Positions 44,517 through 54,763 of a DNA stretch of 64,000 nucleotides are shown here, piece by piece. The DNA lies in contig NC_054713.1 in the NCBI RefSeq assembly GCF_016097555.1, positions 5,042,125 through 5,106,124 of the forward strand, read 5' to 3'. The notes beneath the pieces were generated by a model that had not been told where the DNA came from, searched no databases, and worked only from the letters and a program-made list of their open reading frames with translations. Origin of the DNA: Gigantopelta aegis. Lineage: Eukaryota > Mollusca > Gastropoda > Neomphalida > Peltospiridae. The translations under genes and the position numbers were made by a program. Every line of letters starts with the position of its first letter. Position 1 is the first letter of the stretch.

Positions 44517-45670
44517 TTATAATGTTTTAAAAGTGAAGTTGTATATATCTGATATAAATGATAGTGAAAATAAAATAAAATAATAAATAAAATAAGATAA
44601 ATAAATAAGTAAATAAATAAATACATAAATAAATAATTTGTGGATGGACATGTAACATTGATTAGTAATTGTACGACTGTCTTTTTTTAATGAAACGATA
44701 AGGGGAAAATAGAGCTGTGATAAAGGTGTATGTGAGTTAGAGGTTTTGTTGGAGGTTTTAGGGGGAAGGGGAGGCATATTTTATTAAATTTTAAATACTG
44801 ATACATGTGGAGAATTAAACATCACTGGTAAATGCGTGTGAATATTTAACTATAATTCTAATTGTTCAAAGTAGCAAACACATTCCACTAAAGTTAATTT
44901 TATTGTATGAATCTTTTAATTTTGCGCTGTTAAAATACTTCGTCTAAGCTCATGTTTTACTGCTTTTGTTCTTAAACCATTCCGATGTAAACTTTAGTAG
45001 ACCGTTTTTCGCAACCATTTTAACATCTTATACGAAATATGTACGTTAGTCGCTAGAGATTCACAGCTCCTACGAAGCTACTCACAACGCTCATGACAAC
45101 TGTCGATCATGCTCCCCAATTTGTATATAGCCTCGATACCGTCCAATTCGGCAAGGGACGGTACTCTTCGCGCACATGCGAAATGGGAATGTGAAAGAGG
45201 TCTATTACATATCAAATGTACTTTTCTGCATAAAATATTAGTGGCTGTATATTAAAGGAGCTCAATCACGGATTTAGTGGGCCTTGTTTCTCTAAATATG
45301 CATTATAAATGGAAATTATATTCATTTGGAATACCAAACCTAGTTACTGTATGATCCAAAACATTTTAATTGAACTACGATCGAGGTAATTCCACGACAC
45401 GCTTCATTTTTAAAATTTGGAAGTCTTCTTGTAAAAAGTCATAAAAATACGGAAAAACAGACTCGTAGTGATGAGGCTATATATACGACAACCGTATAAT
45501 GTATTTGTGGGTTTTATATAAACGATCGCCATGTATAGAGACTTGGCAAATGAGGGCCGGCTATATACATGGCAAATAATAAAAAATATATTATTTCATG
45601 ACGAAAATAACCGCGAATACGCTGAAATAAAATAATAAAAGTCGGAGCATGAACTCACCATGTATTAATA

Positions 45671-45701
<31 letters not shown>

Positions 45702-45977
45702 TAGGCGCGTGTTCAAATTATTTTGACTGGTTTGCAAAGTGGTATTTCGGTTTTAATGTATAGCGTAAAAAAATCAGTGTACTGTTGCATGTTTTGTCGT
45801 CCAAAGGTTGGCTAATTATTACTTAGGCCTAACCCAGTTGAATTCAGTTCTACGTGCAGGGACAAGTTCAGCCTGCCGTTTGTGCGTGTGTGCACGCACG
45901 TTAATCTTGCATTTTTATAGCCAAAACTCCTCCAGATAAAACACCGCCCCTCCACCCCAAAAAGGTAGTAGTAGGCT
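44517..45977. other. AT-rich non-coding interval
   Basis: AAAT-type tracts at 44560-44640. GGGAATGTGAAAGAGGTCTATT at about 45186-45207 is the inverse of 41990-42011. ATT repeats at about 45666-45700. No gene. Confidence 0.5.
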
Positions 45978-45994
45978 AATAATAATAATAATAA

Positions 45995-46077
<83 letters not shown>

Positions 46078-46109
46078 ATAGTAGTAGTAGTAATAGTAAT
46101 AATAATTGT

Positions 46110-46144
<35 letters not shown>
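45978..46144 (+). repeat. (AAT)n, (AGT)n and (ATT)n compound microsatellite
   Basis: AGT tract of about 80 bp at 45995-46076, flanked by AAT and, after a short gap, ATT (46113-46144). Confidence 0.95.
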
Positions 46145-46146
<2 letters not shown>

Positions 46147-46290
46147 ATGTATTATAATGTTGGTAAAATCACGTCGCGGTGGGGTGGGGTGGGTGGGGCG
46201 GTTGTTACAGAAACGTTACATAAATTTAGAGGGGGACCCGGGAGTGGTTTAAGCTTTACTAGTAGCCTATAAAAAAAAAAAATTTTGAAT

Positions 46291-46451
46291 TTTATTGGCC
46301 CTTGCAATTTTGAGCATTTGAAATGTTACTAAATACAGCAAAATAACCTTTTAGTCATATTTATTTACGGTTTTATTGGCCCTTGCAATTTTGAGCATTT
46401 GAAATGTTACTAAATACAGCAAAATAACCTTTTAGTCATATTTATTTACGG
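46291..46451 (+). repeat. Exact ~81-bp tandem duplication
   Basis: Two adjacent identical copies of a unit containing TTATTGGCCCTTGCAATTTT and CCTTTTAGTCATATTTATTT. Confidence 0.9.
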
Positions 46452-46825
46452 TAAAATTATTTACGTAAGCAGCCTCAAAATTGCAATCAGTGAAAAATTA
46501 TTAAGTTCAAGCCCTGTTGTTAGTTTCTCTTTCAGTTAATCTACCTCAGCCGCTAATAATTTGTAATTGTTATTTTTATTTATTTATTTCATCATCATCA
46601 TCATCATCATCATTGTTATTATTATTATTTATTTATTATTTATTTATTTATTTATTATAATTAATTTTTTGTTAGTACTGTAGGGACACTATGACGCTAT
46701 TCATATATCTATGGAAAACGTACACAAAAGGGTCCGCTAAATTCATATACTCCCTCACCCCGTCCCTGTTCAGAAAATGCACTAGTATGTATTCCTCCTG
46801 TTCCAGATGGTTCGGTAATATGGAT

Positions 46826-47113
46826 CAATGAATGAATGAATGAATGTTTAACGACACCCCAGCACGAACAATACATCGGTTATTGGGTGTCAAACTATGG
46901 TAATGCAAACAAATAAGGTGATGATCAACATCAATATAAAAAGTCAAGATTTAAACAAAAACAGTGTAAAGAAATGTGTAAAAATACAAATATCAGAGAT
47001 AGATACTGACTTTTACTCAAATTTCAATTTGTGCTGTATTGGCCATTCTCAAAGAGAATGTTACACCCCTGTACCACAGTGAGGTTACAGCACGCGCAGG
47101 GGTGGATCAGTCA
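46826..47113 (-). repeat. SINE family E copy with (ATTC)n tail
   Basis: Starts with ATGAATGAATG (tail), then AACGACACCCCAGCACGAAC, and ends with CAGCACGCGCAGGGG. Inverse of 31285-31585. Confidence 0.8.
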
Positions 47114-47813
47114 AATACATGTACTTATTTACCGCCTATATACATTTTTGCTGTGAATATAGCTAGCCCTCGTTAGTGGAGGCTATAGACACGGCTTTCG
47201 TATATATAGTCACATCGTATATAAACACCGTCTAGTTCAGAGTATTCTTTAAAAATGTAATAATTCCTATCCCAAGTCAGCTGTTATGGCATATTTTGTA
47301 TAATAATGAATTTGACAAGGTGGAAAATGACGGTGTTTGTGATCCAAATGTTTAGAGTTTTTTGCGTACGACTAACGATAAATTTACTTATAGATGCAAA
47401 GGCCTAACTAGTCGGGATTGTCGACGTTTAACATGCTTCTGTTACTAAAATAAATTAATGTATAAGCTTAATATCATTCAGTACATGCTTTTATTAATTT
47501 TTAGTAACTTATTTTGCATTGGATTTTTTTCTTCTATTTACCCTACGTCGCAGAGGACGGTCAAGCGTTCTCGTTACACGAGCTTGGTAAATCGTTTTGG
47601 CACTGTATTTATTCGGGGAATGCCCGTCACGTGACTCAAAATAACACGTCACACCTCTGCTTTCCAAATAGCCGTTATTTTCTCAGAATTATGGACCGTA
47701 CCCATAATTCAAAAAAAATTTATATAAAATATCAATAATAAGTGTGATATGGTGGTTATGTAGATGGTTCAATAAAGTACTTTTAGGTACAAATCAAATG
47801 TATATATTGTCAT
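47114..47813. other. Non-coding interval
   Basis: A 74-codon frame at 47514-47738 shows no family features; otherwise nothing is seen. Confidence 0.45.
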
Positions 47814-47825
47814 CTAATACTTTGT

Positions 47826-48223
47826 ACCGGCCTCGGTGGCGTCGTGGCAGGCCATCGGTCTACAGGCTGGTAGGTACTGGGTTCGGATCCCAGTCGAGGC
47901 ATGGGATTTTTAATCCCGATACCGACTCCAAACCCTGAGTGAGTGCTCCGCAAGGCTCAATGGGTAGGTGTAAACCACTTGCACCGACCAGTGATCCATA
48001 ACTGGTTCAACAAAGGCTATGGTTTGTGCTATCCTGTCTGTGGGAAGCGCAAATAAAAGATCCCTTGCTGCCTGTCGTAAAAAGAGTAGCCTATGTGGCG
48101 ACAGCGGGTTTCCTCTAAAACACAGTGTCAGAATGACCATATGTTTGACGTCCAATAGCCGATGATAAGATAAAAAATCAATGTGCTCCAGTGGCGTCGT
48201 TAAATAAAACAAACTTTACTTTA
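47826..48223 (+). repeat. SINE family A, full length with 12-bp target duplication
   Basis: Flanked by CTAATACTTTGT on both sides (47814-47825 and 48224-48235), a direct sign of target-primed insertion. The tRNA-like head has GGGTTCGGATCCCAGTCGAG as B-box region. The body includes TAACTGGTTCAACAAAGGCT and GATCCCTTGCTGCC. The tail is TTTGACGTCCAATAGCCGAT and GGCGTCGTTAAATAAAACAA. Confidence 0.93.
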
Positions 48224-48235
48224 CTAATACTTTGT

Positions 48236-49233
48236 TGGGTCAATAATTAGGTCAACCATCTGTGACAGAGCGCGTTTAAACGTGTTTTTGATCGTTCTAA
48301 TATTTGTACTAGGTTAAATTTCATTTTATTTCCTAAAATATATATTTTTCGTACGTACGAAATTATTTGAAGACAAAATCCAGTTTGGGCTTCTTGCAAA
48401 TGTTAAGATGACCAGAAACACATTGAATATACAAACACTGATATTGTAAACAAGAAAACATATCTAATATGTAAGTTTAATCGTAGAAATATTTTATTAG
48501 TCGAAAACATTTTACAATGCAGCAAACTCAGGAATGTCCCTTTAAGCTTTGCGAGTAAAAAATTTGTGTCAACTAGCCAAAGAAGAATAAGTTATAAAAC
48601 CGAGGCATGTTTATTTAGGGGACTATTTGGCGTTGCGGTAAGCAATTTGGCAGGAGTGCAGCGCATGAATATTTATTTATGGTCGGGCACTTGTTGAAAT
48701 TGGTGCCGAAGCGGAAGGTAAGAAATCTCTGTGATTTTCCCCAACTTGTATCCACCAGTTTTTATTTGCAAGTGAACATAGTTCACTGTTTGTACATGTA
48801 CATGTCAGGTGGGTAGGCGGATTCTCCCCCACCTACAATAGTCAATTGTTATCAGCAGAGATGTGTTATGTGATCTTTTGAAATAGTAACACCTGTAATG
48901 TCAGGTGGCTATTACATTTTACATTTACATAATATTACATATTTTATGTCGTTTAATAAAACGGCCATTTCAATTCTATCCTGTTTTACTGGTTTTTATT
49001 TGACTGTTGTACTACATGTAGCTAGCAGTTTGACTGACTAACCTCGTGGCAACGTGACTGTTAGGTCATGTAGATTTTCTATCTAAATTCTCAACAAATG
49101 TCTGCCTATACTTGTTATTCTAATGACATAATGTTGTCACAGTAAATCATTTCCATTTACTATAGAACAGAACATGCAACGGCGTAAGATGACACACACG
49201 AACACTTTGATGGCATTTTCGCCATTTTTAGAA
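48236..49233. other. Non-coding interval
   Basis: Contains one isolated MITE end (GCAAACTCAGGAATGTCCCT, about 48527-48546), related to the element at 41921-42880. No gene. Confidence 0.5.
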
Positions 49234-49442
49234 CAGGGCCGTACCCTGACCAAAATCCATGGGGGGGGGGGGGGGGCACTAAATTTTATAAATAATTTTT
49301 AACATACTATAAAGATTAAATCTGGACATTTCTATGCTATTACTGGAGATATATAAAAAAAAAAAAAAAGGACAAGATTCTCAGGGGGGGGGCAGCTGCC
49401 CCCCCCCACCCCTGCCCCCCCCCCCCGGAGGGTACGGCCCTG
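49234..49442. mobile_element. MITE with CAGGGCCGTACCCT ends and 5-bp TSD (209 bp)
   Basis: Left CAGGGCCGTACCCT and right AGGGTACGGCCCTG are exact inverse complements, flanked by TAGAA at 49229-49233 and 49443-49447. Long G-runs and C-runs lie just inside the ends. No coding capacity. Confidence 0.85.
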
Positions 49443-49447
49443 TAGAA

Positions 49448-49983
49448 CGGATTATTTCTTCATTTAAAATGGGCGTCAAGTGCGCCAAGTGCGCCAACTC
49501 CTCAATAGGTGGCGTTACGAAACAACATGGTCAACGTGACATTATGAAAAACAAGGAAGTAAACGACTGCGTCTATAACATTTTGTAAAAAGTTCTATAA
49601 ATAATGCCTTCTTCGTGTTTTTGTGTTCCTCAATACCACGGCAGAAGGAAACTTTCCAAGTGACAAGATATTGTAAAATAAAAGACGGATTGTTGCTATG
49701 AGATACCGGTAAGACAAATGACACTTGAAAGTCGACACGATGATATGATTTTTTAAATTTTTTTGGCTTAAAGGCTCATTATCACTATCGCTGATATTAT
49801 CAGTTTGCATGTGCTATTTTTTCACCACTTTTACATTATTTAGGTCTAGCCTACTTGTCAATTATAAGTACACATTTAATTAATCAATCCTACAATTAAT
49901 CTTTGCATAATTAATGCAAGGATATCAAATTGTAATGTACAGCCAATCAAATTGTAATACGAAGCCTCTCAATATTTTATATA
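49448..49983. other. Non-coding interval
   Basis: No supported gene; short minus-strand frames only. Confidence 0.45.
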
Positions 49984-50235
49984 GAGCCAGGACATAGACC
50001 AGTGGTAAGGCAATCACCTAATGTGCGGTAGGTTTAATATTGATTTCCGCATTTTTCATTATATCCAATGCTCCACATCTGGTGTAACAAAGGCTGTGGT
50101 ATGGACCATCCTGTCTGTGGGATACTGCATATATAAAATATTGCTTGCTGCCCATCAGAAAGAATAGCCCATTGTGTGGTGGAAGCAGGTTTCCTCTCTC
50201 ATTATCTGTGTTGTCCTTAACCATATAACCTTACA
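49984..50235 (+). repeat. SINE family B, diverged copy
   Basis: Head AGGACATAGACCAGTGGTAA (A-box-like), body CCATCCTGTCTGTGGGATAC, and tail TGTTGTCCTTAACCATATAA. Confidence 0.8.
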
Positions 50236-51164
50236 TACATGTGTACCATGCATATAATAATAAAAAAAATTAAAATAATATTTGGATAGTGGGGGTGTTA
50301 TTGTGGGGTTTTTTTTCAAATTACTGGTAGGATATACATGTATTATATTTGTTTGCACAGAACCCCCCCCCCCCCCCCACACACACACACACACACCTCC
50401 TCCCAGCATCTTTATACTTATTCCAGTAATAGTATTATACTGTATAAATTATAATGTTATATTTTTATAACATCTTTTATGATGTTGTTTTGCCCTTGTT
50501 ACCCGTCATTTCACATTTTTTAAAGATTTATAAATAAGGAAAGAAAAGGAACAATAACCCAATAACACCTCTCCATCCAAATATTATTTTAATATTATTT
50601 TGTGCATATGTGATAGATGTATGGTTGTGTAAAAGCCGCAAGTTTCTTTTCTCACTAGTCCAAGTGCCAAAAATACCATACATGTATGTCAAATACTAAG
50701 TACTAAAGTACCTATACTATAGGATCTGCGGAGCCTCTTTAAACAGACATTCCTGTTGTTTCCTATTTGTTGACTTAAAAATAAGTGCAAAACATATTAA
50801 GCTTAGCTACATAAATACATTTGTATTATAATTGAATTTTGCATTTCAGGTAAAGAACTATCTACGTATACCTTTTACAATATATATGAAGTATCAATTA
50901 AATAAATTTTAAAAAATTTACCCGTTTTTAATATATTCGCAATAAAATGTCGCGTTTTTCCCATCGCTTGCCAAAAAGCCTCTGAACTACAAGAGTCAAG
51001 TCACGTGACCCCGTGACGCGCTAACCGGCATAAACATTCGCAGCCTTTCGGTCATTTTACATGGAAGTGGAACACGTGTATTTTTAAAACGCGAAAATGT
51101 TATTCTGTTGAATTGAATTGTATGTTTGGAATATTATTTTGAAGATATCTTTCAAATGTGAAAC
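50236..51164. other. Non-coding interval upstream of a THAP relic
   Basis: C-run and (CA)n at 50366-50396, then AT-rich. 50990-51070 has CACGTGACCCCGTGACGCG, perhaps the remnant of a promoter of the following THAP-like exon. Confidence 0.4.
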
Positions 51165-51374
51165 ATGGGGAACCATTGTTCGTTGTATGGATGTACAAAA
51201 GCTGCAGTTAAAGGCAAAAGACGTTTGCATATTTTTCCGAAAGACAAACCGACATTGTTTGCACGGAAGCAGTTCTTAAACTGAACACGTGCGTATTGGA
51301 AAGGACCGTCAAGATGGGATTCGATCTGCACTGACCACTTACACCTGGGGATTACGACAATTATCTAAGATGGT
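51165..51374 (+). pseudogene. THAP zinc-finger exon remnant
   Basis: From ATG at 51165 the frame reads MGNHCSLYGCTKAA, then RRLHIFPKDKP and RKQFLN, hits TGA, and continues in the same frame with TRAYWKGPSRWDSICTDHLH to TAA at 51372-51374. The spacing of C-x4-C, HIFP, W-x-GPS and SICTDH matches the C2CH THAP DNA-binding domain used by P-element-like transposases and host THAP proteins. The internal stop shows decay, and no downstream transposase or coiled coil is found. It may be the first exon of a domesticated or transposon gene. Confidence 0.7.
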
Positions 51375-51435
51375 CGATGGGAATGGCACCGAAACTTTTG
51401 TTAAAGAACTTGTCTGTTCCAAGCCTGTATCCCTC

Positions 51436-51608
51436 CTGTTAAAAAAATTAATGTAGGACAAATATTTTTAGAAAAAAAATCGCATTTTTCATGTTCGGGC
51501 TGTACATAACGATATCACGAACATCGCTCGAAAACAAAAACAGATAGGCCTACCGAATGTTAATGCGATTTTTTCTAAAAAATATTTTTCCTACATTTAT
51601 TGTTTTAA
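51436..51608. repeat. Inverted repeat (hairpin) downstream of the THAP relic
   Basis: Arms of about 50 bp (51436-51486 and 51558-51608) share AATGTAGGA, AAATATTTTT and AAAATCGCAT, separated by about 70 bp. Confidence 0.75.
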
Positions 51609-51614
51609 CATATA

Positions 51615-51894
51615 CAGTCAGACCTCGTTACAACGACCGTCGTTACTGCGACATTTACACCATCCGATCACAAATTGTCGGGAACAAACGTACATCAGTG
51701 TTATTCTGTTCATTACAACGGAATTCACACCTTCCGACACCGACAGAGCAAATTAGGAACAAACGTGCATCCGACGTCTGAAAACACCACTTTACAACGA
51801 CATTACATAATCTCAGATACCGTAGCATATTGGCTGTACACATACAACCACTTAGATTCCTTGATCTCGTAGTGAGCTGACTGTGCCACATGCT
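51615..51894 (+). repeat. pogo/Tigger-like terminal segment
   Basis: CAGTCAGACCTCGTTACAAC resembles ends of pogo-type elements. Two diverged ~85-bp units follow, each with GGAACAAACGTRCATC. The matching right end is not in the window, apparently because the MULE inserted here. Confidence 0.45.
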
Positions 51895-51902
51895 GTCCGA
51901 GC

Positions 51903-54192
51903 GGTTCACTTCCATAAGACAGACGTCCCATAAGGCAGACATGCCATTTGATAAACAAAACTCTTTATTGGGTTATGTAATGTATCCTGTACACCCCTGA
52001 CTGCGTTAATGGTATTGCTCCAATCTGCTCAGCAAGCTATGCTGCAGTGCAACAGCAGTCTTAATTAATGAGCTGATTTCATGCAAACAACAGCGAGAGC
52101 TTAATTGTAATCTTGTAAATGCAATTAATAAATGTAAAGATACAGTGCTTGGTAGATTTTCCACTGCAATATCTCCATTCAATTCATTTCATTTCAGATT
52201 GACAATGTTTTGTTTTTATATCAATGATTACCGCACAGTTATGACAGTACCTATTTAAAAAAATCGTTATATCTACCAATTCCACACAGGCAATTAGGAG
52301 AAGTTAATTGTAATCTGCTAAACAGAATTAACAAATGTAAAGATACTGTGTTTTATGATGTCCGTGTTTTTAGAGTTTAGCAACATCCGTATACAATTCA
52401 TTTCACTTCAGATAGACATTGTTTGTATATCAATGAGTATTATGTCTCTGACGACCAATGTCTTGTATTTCATTGACCATACATTTAAACCATAGCTAAG
52501 CACAGAGATAACATAAAAGTTCTTATATATTAACTGCATGTAGCTACCAAAAAACAGTCATTCAATTTTTTAGTCATGGCTGGTCTTAGAAGGATAGAAT
52601 TTGTTCAATCACAAAAAGGTTCACCACAAGTAATATTGGATGGATTTTTATTTGCAAAGAATCGCACCAGAGGGGAAAGTGTTCACTGGAGATGCGTGAC
52701 AAAAACGTATACCGGGAAATGCACCACTGTCGGCGAATTTGTACGGAACACATCGGAACACAACCATCTTCCAAGTGATCCGAATGTTGCTCGGTTTATC
52801 AGCATACTACGGAAGCGAGTAAGAGAAGAAACAACACCTATGCAGCAAATATACAATGATGAGGTTGCAAAGCAAGCATTAGAAACTGTTCCTCATTTGC
52901 CTTCCTTTCCCAGTATGAGCAGTGCACTGTACAGACAGAGACGAGTTCTGATACCTGCCCTACCACAGACTAGAGCCGATGTCATCCTAGAAGAACCATG
53001 GACACAGACAAATGACGGAAGACGCTACCTGTTATTTAGCGATGGAAATGAAGATAACATGCTTGTGTTCTCTACAGATGAGCAAATCGTAGCTCTACAG
53101 GCTGCAGAATCCATTTTTATGGACGGAACTTTCTCTTCTTGTCCAGCATTGTGGAACCAATTATACATCATCCATGCTATGGACGGAACCACTATGTATC
53201 CCCTTGTGTTTGCTCTTCTTCCCGATAAACAGAGGATAACATACATTAGACTGTTCAGTTTGTTGAAAAATGAAGTTCAACAATTATTAAACCAACCCCT
53301 TGCTCCAAGTAAAGTTCAGACTGATTTTGAGATGGCTGCAATCCAGGCAGTTGAGACGGAGTTTCCGCAAGCTGAAGTAAAAGGGTGCTTTTTTCACTTT
53401 ACACAGGCCATTTGGAGGAAAACTCAAGAACTGGGTCTTGCTGTTTTGTACAAAGAAGATCCAGCTGTACAGACATGGATTCGGAGGGCTGCTGGACTAC
53501 CACTTTTGCCCATTGCACAAGTACAGGATGCATGGTTAGAAGCCATGAATGACGGACCTGATGTTCCACAGGCGGAGGCATTTAATGATTATGTTGTTTT
53601 AACATGGGTAGACGATGACTCCAGATTCCCTTTGATTGTATGGAACCACCATCTGACCACTGGCCCAAGAACAAATAATAATCTGGAGGGATTTCATTCC
53701 AGAATGAATCGTTCAGTCCAAGTTCATCATCCAAACATATACCGATTTGTAGAATTAATCAAAGGAATAGAGACCTCCGAACGTGCTAAATTGAGACAGA
53801 TAAACTTTGGAGCTGCCCCACCACCAAGAAAGAGAGTGTATAAGCAGAATGAAAATAGAATCGTGAGATTGAAGGCGCAACTAACCCTTGAACAGAAAAC
53901 GCCCATTCAGTTCTTGGATGCCGTTGGACATCTGTTAAAATTAGTATAAATTGTGGAACAGACAGAAAATTGAATCGTGAGACATGTTAAAATGTGTATC
54001 CCGGGTATATGTATGTGTATAAATAAATCTAATTTTATATAATTTTGTTATGTGTTTTGTATTTAATTGTATCCGACTATTCCATTATTTACTACATGTA
54101 TTATTCAAGGTAAACGGCAGGTAATTAGTAATGGGTCTTGTGTTGTTTTAACGCGTCTGCGTTATGGGACGTCTGTCTTATGGGAGGACACC
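51903..54192 (+). mobile_element. Complete Mutator-like element (MULE, 2290 bp)
   Basis: The 8-bp duplication GTCCGAGC at 51895-51902 and 54193-54200 flanks ends starting GGT. Inverted repeats of about 38 bp share CCATAAGACAGACGTCCCAT. Both the target duplication length and the FLYWCH/MULE transposase inside fit the Mutator superfamily (Phantom-like branch is possible). It appears to have landed in a pogo-like repeat. Confidence 0.9.
52576..53949 (+). CDS. Mutator-like (FLYWCH + MULE domain) transposase, intact
   Basis: Single-exon 457-aa transposase. Residues ~8-64 form a FLYWCH-type zinc finger (HWRCVTK, C40, C49, HNH at 62-64) for DNA binding. The MULE catalytic core has D183 (FMDGTFSSCP), D250 (VQTDFEMAAI) followed by the C-x2-H pair (GCFFHFTQAIW, 271-274), and E371 in the conserved TNNNLEGFHSRMN. 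The ATG at 52576 is used because the upstream sequence within the element has stops. TAA at 53947-53949 is followed by AATAAA near 54020. No frameshift or stop is seen, so the gene could encode active enzyme. Confidence 0.95.
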   Translation: MAGLRRIEFVQSQKGSPQVILDGFLFAKNRTRGESVHWRCVTKTYTGKCTTVGEFVRNTSEHNHLPSDPNVARFISILRKRVREETTPMQQIYNDEVAKQALETVPHLPSFPSMSSALYRQRRVLIPALPQTRADVILEEPWTQTNDGRRYLLFSDGNEDNMLVFSTDEQIVALQAAESIFMDGTFSSCPALWNQLYIIHAMDGTTMYPLVFALLPDKQRITYIRLFSLLKNEVQQLLNQPLAPSKVQTDFEMAAIQAVETEFPQAEVKGCFFHFTQAIWRKTQELGLAVLYKEDPAVQTWIRRAAGLPLLPIAQVQDAWLEAMNDGPDVPQAEAFNDYVVLTWVDDDSRFPLIVWNHHLTTGPRTNNNLEGFHSRMNRSVQVHHPNIYRFVELIKGIETSERAKLRQINFGAAPPPRKRVYKQNENRIVRLKAQLTLEQKTPIQFLDAVGHLLKLV

Positions 54193-54200
54193 GTCCGAGC

Positions 54201-54563
54201 TGGAAACAGGGAAACTCTTTTTACGTGCCCCTATCCACAAGGGTTCAGGCACGCCCACCCCGGATTCAGCCTCTGACTACGCCAGTGACCGACTTCGGGG
54301 CGGGAGGGGGGGGGGGGAGGGAGTGTGTGAGAAAGGTGAATGGGACAATTTTTAATAGTGTGGTATGACCACTTAAAAACAAAGCCAAAGTTAAAAATAA
54401 TTTGGGATCTACCATTATATATGTTTATATTTATATTAATATAAAGCACCATAATTATAGTTAACCCTATACCATTCTATTGTTTTATAATATAATTAGT
54501 AGGTGCATAATTATAATTATATTTTCAATCGGGCTGTTCAAAAAATAATATAAAACTAATACT
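54201..54563. other. Non-coding flank before assembly gap
   Basis: A G-run at about 54306-54317, then AT-rich. No gene. Confidence 0.5.
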
Positions 54564-54763
54564 NNNNNNNNNNNNNNNNNNNNNNNNNNNNNNNNNNNNN
54601 NNNNNNNNNNNNNNNNNNNNNNNNNNNNNNNNNNNNNNNNNNNNNNNNNNNNNNNNNNNNNNNNNNNNNNNNNNNNNNNNNNNNNNNNNNNNNNNNNNNN
54701 NNNNNNNNNNNNNNNNNNNNNNNNNNNNNNNNNNNNNNNNNNNNNNNNNNNNNNNNNNNNNNN
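54564..54763. other. Assembly gap (200 N)
   Basis: Exactly 200 undetermined bases; a fixed-size scaffold gap. Confidence 0.99.

Noticed and set aside
52586..53581. Minus-strand frames within the MULE
   Set aside because: Antisense shadows of the intact transposase.
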